From Bdellovibrionales bacterium (lineage in GTDB: Bacteria > Bdellovibrionota > Bdellovibrionia > Bdellovibrionales > Bdellovibrionaceae), in NCBI GenBank assembly GCA_005793345.1, contig SXSU01000022.1, positions 1 through 64,000 of the forward strand: a stretch of DNA of 64,000 nucleotides, read 5' to 3'. The position numbers were made by a program, and so were the translations under genes. The notes beneath the pieces are model-generated. The model ran no database searches. It saw nothing but the letters and a program-made list of their open reading frames with translations, and was not told the DNA's origin. Below, in pieces: positions 57,126-64,000 of this stretch (position 1 is its first letter; every line of letters starts with the position of its first letter).

Positions 57126-58625
57126 TTAATATACAAAAAAAGTATAATTTGGGCTTAAAAAGATTTCGTCTTTTTTAATTTTTAAAACTCCAGAGAGTTT
57201 TCGACCTAATTTTGAGCTTTTTGAATTTAAAGCAACAACAGTATCTGGATAAAGCTGTTGATAATAGTTATTTAATAATATATCCGGATTAATTTCAAAA
57301 AACTTAGAAGGTTGCATTCCAGAAAGTTTTACCAATTGTTTTAACTCAGTGTCTTCTTTTAAGCGATACGCTTTGATAGGTAATGTGTCAGACTGCTTAA
57401 TATCAGTAAATAGCTCTCTAAAATATTCATCTGCATGAAGAGCTGCTAAAAAAGCCGCCTCAACATCTCCATCAAAAGTTAACCATTCTTTATTTAAAAT
57501 TGATTTTTCAGTTTCAACTTCGTCTAAGTTTTTAATTAGAACAGATAAAATTTGAGCAACTTTAATAGGTGATAGATTTTCATTTATACTTGAGCTTAAT
57601 GTTAGAAATTTTTCGTTCACTGACTTGTTAATAAGTGGGACTAAATTTTTTTGTAAATCACTTCTTGTCAAAAAGTTTTTCTTTAAGTAGGGCTTATTTT
57701 TTAACAATGGAGAAATTAAAAAAAGCCGAGTCCACTCTAAATTAACTTTATTTTTAGAAAATATAAACTCAATGGTTTTCATAAATTTTGAATAATAAAT
57801 TATTTTATCTACAAATGAATTTTTTAATCCATATGTGTAATCAATATATTTTACAGAATCTTTGACCCTTTCAATTTCAAAACTAAATGCATCTTCATAA
57901 AGTGAATATAAATGCATTTGCTCCTGTGTTTCTAACTTTGATTTGTCTTCATGATTATTTTTATCAAATCCTTCTACCATTTCCTTAACTGTATATTTAA
58001 TCTTATCAATTCTAAACTTAAGTTCCTCTTGGGTTAGCTCATGCTTAATTTCCTTTGTTGAAACAACGTCATAGATTAACCAAGGATATTTTTTGTTATA
58101 AATAACAATTTGGTCCTCAGTGTATTTAGTGTAAAGATCAAACCAAAAAGCAACCGACTTTTCTTTGCCCTCAGGAATCTGAAAATCGCTCGAAATTTTA
58201 TTTTCAGCATCATCTAAAATAAATCCCTTACTTAAATCAATTTCTTCAAAGCTAACTTTTAGTTTTGCAACATTTGAAGAAGAATTAGCTGCCCCATCTA
58301 ATACATTCGCCGCCCCGGCTTTTGGAACTGATATCTCAACTGTTCTAGGAGGTTCGTGCAGTTTATATTTTTCAGCAGCATTTAAAGTTTTAAGTGAATC
58401 AGAACCAGTTAAATAAACAACTGACATTGCAACTAAAGCTGTCGTACTTAAAAAAAATTTAGCACCAAGAGTAAGTTTTCCAGCTTTTTTAGAAAACGAA
58501 CGTAACTTCATATCACGTAATAAGTTCAATTTTATAGCCACTCTTTGCCTCTCAAAATCAATTAAAAGCCTATTTAATAACTTCATTTTTATAAAACAGG
58601 CCAAAACGATATTAAGAGCAAACAA
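57126..58625 (-). CDS. membrane protein with LysM-like end, function unknown
   Basis: Not recognised. About 485-499 residues; the start is uncertain because neither the TTG at 58625 nor the ATG at 58586 has a clear ribosome site, and a TATAAT lies between the upstream gene and this one. One membrane helix (about 55-75), then Lys/Asp/Glu-rich helices. The last 80 residues (KQLVKLSGMQPSKFFEIN, LYPDTVVALNSKSS) are LysM-like. It starts nine bases after the previous gene on the same strand and forms a pair with it. Confidence 0.5.
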   Translation of the reverse strand: MFALNIVLACFIKMKLLNRLLIDFERQRVAIKLNLLRDMKLRSFSKKAGKLTLGAKFFLSTTALVAMSVVYLTGSDSLKTLNAAEKYKLHEPPRTVEISVPKAGAANVLDGAANSSSNVAKLKVSFEEIDLSKGFILDDAENKISSDFQIPEGKEKSVAFWFDLYTKYTEDQIVIYNKKYPWLIYDVVSTKEIKHELTQEELKFRIDKIKYTVKEMVEGFDKNNHEDKSKLETQEQMHLYSLYEDAFSFEIERVKDSVKYIDYTYGLKNSFVDKIIYYSKFMKTIEFIFSKNKVNLEWTRLFLISPLLKNKPYLKKNFLTRSDLQKNLVPLINKSVNEKFLTLSSSINENLSPIKVAQILSVLIKNLDEVETEKSILNKEWLTFDGDVEAAFLAALHADEYFRELFTDIKQSDTLPIKAYRLKEDTELKQLVKLSGMQPSKFFEINPDILLNNYYQQLYPDTVVALNSKSSKLGRKLSGVLKIKKDEIFLSPNYTFFVY

Positions 58626-58633
58626 GGTGCCAA

Positions 58634-58981
58634 TTATACTATATCTAGATAATTTTCCTTTTCATTGTCGCGAACAACTTTAATTGAGTGATTAATTTGA
58701 TTGAGTTGAGATTCAAGTAAGCAACATTGATCAATCAAATCATTGAGTTCGTTATTAGAAATTTGCAGACTATTTTTATTCAATACAATATTAGAGATTG
58801 TTTCAGATGAATTAGTAACACCTTTGCCATCACCCTCAATTTCACCCTTAACCTCAATCTCATACTTGAGTTCACTTTGAAGATGCTCGATTCTTGATTT
58901 TATTTGTTCTAATTGTTTGTGAATAAGATGTCTTGATTGACTAAATAATTTTAAATTTTCTGCGGGGTCATCTTCCGCCAT
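58634..58981 (-). CDS. small coiled-coil protein
   Basis: Not recognised. 115 residues without a signal, dominated by heptad-like helices (LIHKQLEQIKSRIEHLQSEL and LESQLNQINHSIKVVRD) with an acidic middle. Two adjacent cysteines (QCC) lie in the second helix. The ATG at 58981 is preceded by AAAGGAATTAAT. Pairs with the downstream membrane-protein gene and may form a complex with it. Confidence 0.5.
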   Translation of the reverse strand: MAEDDPAENLKLFSQSRHLIHKQLEQIKSRIEHLQSELKYEIEVKGEIEGDGKGVTNSSETISNIVLNKNSLQISNNELNDLIDQCCLLESQLNQINHSIKVVRDNEKENYLDIV

Positions 58982-59000
58982 ATTAATTCCTTTATTTAAA

Positions 59001-59106
59001 TAAATGCCAATGATTAAGTCTGATTGCTCCGCAATTGTATGCTAGACAAAATCATGCGCCGTTATTTTCTTGTTTGTTTGAGGCGATTTTCTATCACCCC
59101 GTATAA
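59001..59106 (+). repeat. copy 5 of the long-hairpin intergenic repeat
   Basis: Contains ATGATTAAGTCTGATTGCTCC, GCAATTGTATG and the second hairpin GAGGCGATTTTCTATCACCCC followed by GTATAAA. The outer arms are degraded (GCCAATGATT against AATCATGCGCC), but the inner AATCAT/ATGATT pair and the tail are kept. It lies between divergent-in-time neighbours on the minus strand, downstream of the RibD gene. Confidence 0.75.
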
Positions 59107-59121
59107 ACCGAACTACCGAAT

Positions 59122-60723
59122 TTATATTTTAGAGTCTTCAAAACTAAAATACAAAATCAAATAGACTAGCAGGGAAATTCCCGCGCTTGCTATTAAGCTG
59201 AGAACTGCTAGCAATCTGACAAGTCCTATTTCTATATTAAACTTTTTTGCTATTATTGTGCAAACCCCAAGTACTTGTTTATTAAGCGACTTGTCGAATT
59301 TATCTTTATTGGGCAAGCTAATTCCTAGAATTAAATAAAATCCAAGGCCTACAAAAAAATAAAAAAACGATAAAATCCAAAGTACTCTTAATAAGTTAGG
59401 TTTAATATTAAAGCTTTCACCAAGCCCCTGACAAATACCTAAAAAGATACCGTTTTTAGGCGAGCGATACAGTTGAACTTGTGTAAAATGTTCAGAAGTT
59501 TTAGTTTTAGTATAGTTTTGATAGCAATCAAAATTCACTTTTTCATTTGAAAACCTACTCCAGTTAAGTTTTCCAGTTATTAAAAAATCAGGACCCAAGG
59601 ACTGATATTTTACATTGTCTAGCCCCAATCTTTGTGAAAGTTTTTGAATGATAAATGTTTCTGACCAAACACGACCTTCACCCCCTCCAATTATAATAGG
59701 GGCAACAAAATTATAAAATCTCTGACCAATTTTTTGATTTAAAAAAGCAGAAAGGGTATTGGCTCCACCTTCTACTAGAATAGATTTAAACCCCAAATCC
59801 CATGCTTTTTTCACAACAAACTGTAAATCAAATTGCTGATGGGTTGTTGCAAAATTTTGAATTGCTAATTTCGGGCACTCAACAACTTGAAATGGTAAGT
59901 TGTTCAAACCTTCAAATTTATTATAATCTTTAAGAACAAAAATAAAAATACTTTTATCATTATGGTATTGGATAACAGAACTGGTTTTCAAAAACGTGAG
60001 AGCTTTTCCGAAGGGATCTAATATAAAAACTGTATTATGTTTTTTATCAAATAGAGGGTGTCGAATATTTAGTGAAGGGTTGTCTGTTAGTAAAGTATTT
60101 ACCCCGATTAAAATTACATCATGGGTAGCTCTTAAAAAATGAGCGAATTGGCGAGATTCTTCTCCTGTTATCCACTTACTTTCGCCAGACTTTAGTCCAA
60201 GCATTCCATCAAGAGAAGTTGCAACTTTTAAAGATACAAATGGGAGTTGATTTTTTTGATTAAACAAAAAAACTTCACACAACTCATCTAATTCAACATC
60301 AAGGCTTTTTGAGATTTCAGAAAATGGGATTACTTTTATTTCTGCAGAAGCTAGTTTTTGTAATCCCTTACCTGATACAAGGGGGTTTGGATCTGCAATT
60401 CCATAGATTACTTCACCCACACCTGCAGAACAAAGCATGTCTGCGCAAGGCGGGGTCTTTCCATAATGAGAACAGGGTTCAAGGGTTACAAAAACTCTTG
60501 AGCCCTTAAGTTCCTCTGGAGTTAACTCAGAAACAGCATTTACTTCTGCATGGGCCCCCCCATATATTTGGTGATAGCCAGAACTTAAAAATTCATTTTT
60601 TGAATTTAATATAACACACCCAACTGGCGGATTAGGACTAACAAATCCAGCACCTCTGCGAGCAACTTCAATTGCCATCTGCATGGCTTCAATATCTGTC
60701 ATTTTAGTAAGTTTAATTTTCAT
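59122..60723 (-). CDS. ribD: RibD (deaminase-reductase) fused to two C-terminal PspC domains
   Basis: Riboflavin synthesis enzyme with an unusual tail. Residues 1-150: cytidine-deaminase fold with the zinc site HAEVNAV (His58) and PCSHYGKTPPCADM (Cys84, Cys93), NPPVGCVI and GADPNPLVSGKG-type blocks. Residues 155-385: reductase domain with VSLKVATSLDGMLGLKSGES and TDNPSLNIRHP and EGGANTL. Residues 416-472 and 478-530 are two PspC-like membrane modules: SPKNGIFLGICQGLGESFNI with a long hydrophobic helix ending LGISLPNK, and LGVCTIIAKKFNIEIGLVR with a second. One continuous frame, no stop. It would tether a pathway enzyme to the membrane. Start may also be Met8. Follows hmgA by three bases. Confidence 0.85.
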   Translation of the reverse strand: MKIKLTKMTDIEAMQMAIEVARRGAGFVSPNPPVGCVILNSKNEFLSSGYHQIYGGAHAEVNAVSELTPEELKGSRVFVTLEPCSHYGKTPPCADMLCSAGVGEVIYGIADPNPLVSGKGLQKLASAEIKVIPFSEISKSLDVELDELCEVFLFNQKNQLPFVSLKVATSLDGMLGLKSGESKWITGEESRQFAHFLRATHDVILIGVNTLLTDNPSLNIRHPLFDKKHNTVFILDPFGKALTFLKTSSVIQYHNDKSIFIFVLKDYNKFEGLNNLPFQVVECPKLAIQNFATTHQQFDLQFVVKKAWDLGFKSILVEGGANTLSAFLNQKIGQRFYNFVAPIIIGGGEGRVWSETFIIQKLSQRLGLDNVKYQSLGPDFLITGKLNWSRFSNEKVNFDCYQNYTKTKTSEHFTQVQLYRSPKNGIFLGICQGLGESFNIKPNLLRVLWILSFFYFFVGLGFYLILGISLPNKDKFDKSLNKQVLGVCTIIAKKFNIEIGLVRLLAVLSLIASAGISLLVYLILYFSFEDSKI

Positions 60724-60726
60724 AAG

Positions 60727-61842
60727 TTATTTTTGCCATGATTTCCAATATTCATTAACTTCAAGTGGGTTCATATTTGAATCTATGTTAAGAGGATTCC
60801 AGGTATCAACCATCACAGCATACTCTTGAGTATGGGTTTGCGACTTTACTTTTTCCATTGCTTTTGGGTGAGGACCATGTGGAAAACCGGCTGGGTGGAA
60901 AGATAAACACCCTGGATGTAAATTATCACGGCTGAAAAAATCTCCGTCATGATAAAAAATCACCTCATCATAATCAATGTTTTGATGGTAGAATGGAACT
61001 TTTAGTGCGTCGGCATCACTTTCTAGTGGGCGAGGCAAAAAAGTACATATAACAAAATTATGACTTACAAATGTACAGTGTGCACTTGGAGGCAAGTGAA
61101 CTCTGGCAGACAACATTGGCATCATATCATCAACATGAATAGTTGTGGGAAAATAATCACCCTTCCAACCTAATACATCTGTATAAACACAATCTTCGTA
61201 TTTAAATTGAGTTATTAAGTCATTCCGCTTTACATGAATTTCACAATAAATATTTTTATGAGCCTTTAACCAATTTGTTTGTTCTTCTAGGTTTGGAATT
61301 TTAAAAGCTTGAGTATCATAAAACGCATTTCTGCCAACCATGCCACGATCTGGTTCGCGGTAAGAACCAGTTCGAGACTCAACAATAAAAAAGTGAGAAT
61401 CATTTTGTGGAACAATGTTATGATGTACACATTTAGGTATTAAAATATATGTACCTTTATTGTACTTCAACATTCCATATTCTGTTAAGACAACGCCTTC
61501 ACCTTTATGGCAGAAGTACAAAGTTTCACCGTCGGCGTTCCGATAGGAGTGAGACTTAGAGGCTGTTGTTGGGGTAATAAGAAAATTATACATTGCCACA
61601 TCATTGTTATACATTAAGCGAATCCAATCGCTTTTAACCTGAGGTTTATTTAGTTTTACTAAGTCATATAAGTGTGGTCTTAATGGACCTTCAATTTGAG
61701 TCCATCTTGTGCTCGGTTTAGATTTTATTAAATGAGATACCGGGCCCGAAAACCCTTTGCGTCCCTGTTCTTCCTCGAAGCAACCGTCAGGGATGCCTTT
61801 ATGACCTTGAGTTGTATGAAGCCCTTGAGTATGATGAAACAT
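60727..61842 (-). CDS. hmgA: homogentisate 1,2-dioxygenase
   Basis: Iron enzyme that opens homogentisate in tyrosine catabolism. Start at 61842 because GGGAGGAAT is six bases upstream; an earlier Met overlaps that site. HGD blocks are present: SHSYRNADGETLYFCHKGEG, HFFIVESRTGSY, NIDYDEVIFYHDGDFFSRDN (metal His and Glu) and FHPAGFPHGPHP near the C-terminus. The length of 371 residues is shorter than the 430-plus of typical HmgA; the N-terminal quarter is trimmed. No fah or mai partner gene is in the window. Confidence 0.85.
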   Translation of the reverse strand: MFHHTQGLHTTQGHKGIPDGCFEEEQGRKGFSGPVSHLIKSKPSTRWTQIEGPLRPHLYDLVKLNKPQVKSDWIRLMYNNDVAMYNFLITPTTASKSHSYRNADGETLYFCHKGEGVVLTEYGMLKYNKGTYILIPKCVHHNIVPQNDSHFFIVESRTGSYREPDRGMVGRNAFYDTQAFKIPNLEEQTNWLKAHKNIYCEIHVKRNDLITQFKYEDCVYTDVLGWKGDYFPTTIHVDDMMPMLSARVHLPPSAHCTFVSHNFVICTFLPRPLESDADALKVPFYHQNIDYDEVIFYHDGDFFSRDNLHPGCLSFHPAGFPHGPHPKAMEKVKSQTHTQEYAVMVDTWNPLNIDSNMNPLEVNEYWKSWQK

Positions 61843-62029
61843 AATTCCTCCCACAGATTTTTTTAAAAGTAAAGTGGTCGACGCCTCTTAAGTCAATCAA
61901 ATATCTTAAATTAAAAACACAATTTGGGCATTTTATCCCTTAAGTTAGCTAATAAATAGCCCTTGCTTATTTTTATGATGCTGATGAAATATAAATATTC
62001 GAGATTAAATATTGTGAAAGGCTGACGGG

Positions 62030-63409
62030 ATGAAGAAAAAAGTTTATGTAAACAGAACCTTAAATTTAAAGAGAATAAAGTATATTGGATTAGATATGGA
62101 TCATACTCTAATTAAGTATAATTCTGAAGCATTTGAACAACTCTCCCACTCGATTATGGTGACTAAATTAGTTAGTTCCAGAGGATACCCTGAAATTGTT
62201 AAAGATCTTAAATTTCATTTTGATAAAGCAATTCGCGGATTAGTAATTGATCGAAAAAAAGGAAATTTAATAAAAGTAAATAGACATTGTTCTATTAAAG
62301 CAAGCTTTCACGGAACCCAAGCAATTGATTTTAAAACTCAACAAAAAATGTATAAATCAACTTATATTGATTTGGGTGATTCAGATTATATGGCTGTAGA
62401 CACCACATTTTCAATTTCATTGGCAATATTATATGCTCAGCTTGTAGATTTGAAGAACCATAATCCTACACTAAAATTTCCAGATTATGCAATTATGGCA
62501 GATGATGTACTTGCGGTTTTGGACGAGAGTCATCGTGATGGGTCACTAAAGATTGAAGTCAAAAATAACTTAAGTAAATATATTGTAAAAGACGGAAAAG
62601 TTGTAACTGATTTAGAAAAATATAAAAAGCACGGAAAAAAAATTTTTATTTTAACAAATTCAGATTTTTATTACTCAAAACTACTTTTAGACTATGCAAT
62701 AAATCCATTCTTAAAAGACCATCAAAGTTGGGAAAATTTATTTGAGTTAGTAATTACTTTTGCACAAAAACCAAAATTTTTCTTTAGTGATTATAAGTTT
62801 TTACAAATTGATCCCAAAACAGGACTAATGTCGAATTTTGATAGCAAATTAATTCCAGGTATTTACCAAGGTGGCAATGCGACTAAGTTTACAACTGACC
62901 TCGGTGTTCAGGGGGATGAGATACTCTATGTTGGCGATCATATTTATGGAGATATTTTGCGTTTAAAAAAAGACTGTAACTGGCGAACAGCAATGGTTAT
63001 CGAGGAATTAGATACTGAAATGAAAAGTGATTTGAGAGCTCAAACAATTAATGATGAAATTGAATTATTAATGAAGAAAAAAGAACCTTACGAAGATGAG
63101 CTAACTGAGATTGTAACTTTAAAAATTGAATCAGGCTCTAGCGTGGATGAAACAAAAATAAATGAGTTGCAAAAATTAATTAACGACATTGACGGGCAAA
63201 TTAGCAACTTAATAAAAAAACAAAACTCATTATACAATCCAACCTGGGGTCAGTTAATGAGAGCCGGCAACGAAGAAAGTTATTTTGCCTATCAAGTCGA
63301 TAGATATGCTTGCGTTTACATGACAAAATTGGGAGATTTATTGGAATTATCACCAAGATCGTATTTTCGCGCACCGCGTAGGCTTTTAGCTCATGAACTC
63401 AATGAATAA
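62030..63409 (+). CDS. HAD-IG family 5'-nucleotidase
   Basis: 459-residue HAD phosphatase of the IMP-GMP-specific (HAD-IG, cN-II-like) type. The nucleophile motif is LDMDHTLIKY with Asp22 and Asp24; FILTNSDFYYSK is motif II, and YVGDHIYGDILRLKKD carries the motif IV aspartates. GNATKFTTDLGVQGDEI lies between. The C-terminal half is helical with Lys/Glu repeats. The family is common in eukaryotes and sporadic in bacteria such as Legionella and Bdellovibrio. GCTGACGGG precedes the ATG. Confidence 0.9.
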   Translation: MKKKVYVNRTLNLKRIKYIGLDMDHTLIKYNSEAFEQLSHSIMVTKLVSSRGYPEIVKDLKFHFDKAIRGLVIDRKKGNLIKVNRHCSIKASFHGTQAIDFKTQQKMYKSTYIDLGDSDYMAVDTTFSISLAILYAQLVDLKNHNPTLKFPDYAIMADDVLAVLDESHRDGSLKIEVKNNLSKYIVKDGKVVTDLEKYKKHGKKIFILTNSDFYYSKLLLDYAINPFLKDHQSWENLFELVITFAQKPKFFFSDYKFLQIDPKTGLMSNFDSKLIPGIYQGGNATKFTTDLGVQGDEILYVGDHIYGDILRLKKDCNWRTAMVIEELDTEMKSDLRAQTINDEIELLMKKKEPYEDELTEIVTLKIESGSSVDETKINELQKLINDIDGQISNLIKKQNSLYNPTWGQLMRAGNEESYFAYQVDRYACVYMTKLGDLLELSPRSYFRAPRRLLAHELNE

Positions 63410-63413
63410 GTCA

Positions 63414-63442
63414 TTGACAGCACTGAAGCATGGTGGCAAATA
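63414..63442 (+). promoter_or_regulatory. probable promoter of rplU
   Basis: Perfect -35 TTGACA at 63414-63419 with a 17-base spacer to CAAATA (63437-63442) as a weak -10, 34 bases before the rplU start. The leader ends TTTTTGGAGGTATC, a good ribosome site. Confidence 0.55.
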
Positions 63443-63475
63443 CCTTTCCTTGTGCTGATGTTTTTGGAGGTATCA

Positions 63476-64000
63476 ATGTACGCAATTATTCGTGCAGGTG
63501 GCAAACAATATAAAGTTCAACCGGGCGACGTTGTTCGTGTAGAAAAATTAGATCAACAATTAGGTGCTGAGTTTGATTTAACTGAGGTTTTAATTCTTGG
63601 TGGAGATAAAACTCTTCTAGGGCAACCACTAGTTCAAAATGCTAAAGTAACTGTTGTTGTTACTAAGCAAGCAAGAGCGCCTAAAGTTATTGTTTTCAAA
63701 AAAAGAAGAAGACAAGGTTATCGTAAAACCCAAGGTCATAGACAATATTTTACTGAGTTATTTGTTAAATCAATTACATCTCCAGATGGAGTAGTAACAA
63801 AAACAGAAGCTCAACCAAAAGTAGTTGATATTGTTGCTGAGAGAGCAAATAAAATTATTGAGAGAACTAAACCAACTCGCAAAGAAAAAATCTTAGCGGC
63901 TAAATCTGGTTCTGAAACTGAAGTTAAAAAAGCGACAGTTGCTAAAAAAACAAAAAAAGTAGCAAAAGCTGCGGCTCCTAAAAAAGCTAAAACAGCTCTT
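63476..64000 (+). CDS. rplU: 50S ribosomal protein L21 with long basic tail (3' end missing)
   Basis: Binds 23S rRNA next to L20. The L21 fold fills residues 1-103: MYAIIRAGGKQYKVQPGDVV, then VFKKRRRQGYRKTQGHRQYFTELF, all standard. The family usually ends about residue 103; here translation continues for at least 72 more residues, rich in Lys, Ala and Thr (KKATVAKKTKKVAKAA), and runs past the window edge. Start GGAGG six bases before the ATG. The normal partner rpmA is beyond the window. Confidence 0.95.
   Translation, partial: MYAIIRAGGKQYKVQPGDVVRVEKLDQQLGAEFDLTEVLILGGDKTLLGQPLVQNAKVTVVVTKQARAPKVIVFKKRRRQGYRKTQGHRQYFTELFVKSITSPDGVVTKTEAQPKVVDIVAERANKIIERTKPTRKEKILAAKSGSETEVKKATVAKKTKKVAKAAAPKKAKTAL

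Overview
The window is a continuous, AT-rich (about one third G+C by eye) bacterial chromosome segment with dense, mostly operonic genes. It opens inside gyrA and closes inside rplU, so both end genes are partial. The gene content points to a low-GC member of the Bdellovibrionota. The main clues are a 64-residue histone-fold protein of the Bdellovibrio HBb type, a TIGR02147-type regulator, an HAD-IG 5'-nucleotidase, an atpB-atpE pair apart from the other ATP synthase genes, a sdhCAB operon of the 5-helix cytochrome b type next to etfAB, and many secreted proteins and lipoproteins. No tRNA, rRNA, CRISPR array, prophage or insertion sequence with a transposase was seen.

Layout. Bases 1-4,800: gyrA, a TPR lipoprotein, then atpZ-atpB-atpE. 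4,844-12,498 (minus strand): one probable eight-gene operon, etfB-etfA-acyltransferase-three PpiC/SurA-type foldases-pdxA-phosphohexomutase. 12,711-16,175: sdhC-sdhA-sdhB. 16,277-22,535: secreted and accessory genes (a lipoprotein, a clan-A glycoside hydrolase lipoprotein, a subtilase, an alpha/beta hydrolase, an FHA-like protein). 22,709-30,268: rpsF-DUF2232-rplI (no rpsR between), dnaB, a Fis-type protein, queE and ftsK. 30,295-34,540: accessory secreted proteins and a broken DUF4143 ATPase. 34,518-37,897: a lysine/diaminopimelate operon (LptM-like lipoprotein-dapF-dapA-dapB) ending in a degenerate FolK-like gene. 37,980-43,040: a long Asn-rich secreted protein, an intact DUF4143 ATPase and a secreted protein. 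43,202-47,015: TIGR02147 regulator, histone, ligA and a DUF4160/DUF2442 pair. 47,357-53,471: gatC-gatA-gatB-ppx/gppA-DUF192-LysM protein. 53,858-58,981: a large lipoprotein and uncharacterised membrane proteins. 59,122-64,000: a RibD protein fused to two PspC domains, hmgA, HAD-IG nucleotidase, rplU.

The most notable signals beyond ordinary genes are four. (1) A roughly 110-bp intergenic repeat family (24655, 26204, 36460, 40220 and 59001, with possible scraps at 32453 and 47080) folds into a long hairpin plus a short one; paired base changes between copies preserve the stem. (2) Two DUF4143-type ATPase genes, one broken and one intact, are each preceded by two palindromes 33 bp apart. The palindrome sequence differs between the genes but the layout is the same. 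(3) A RibD-PspC-PspC fusion reads in one uninterrupted frame. (4) A FolK-like protein without the catalytic aspartates is tied to dapB. Function calls rest on motif recognition only; no database search was possible.
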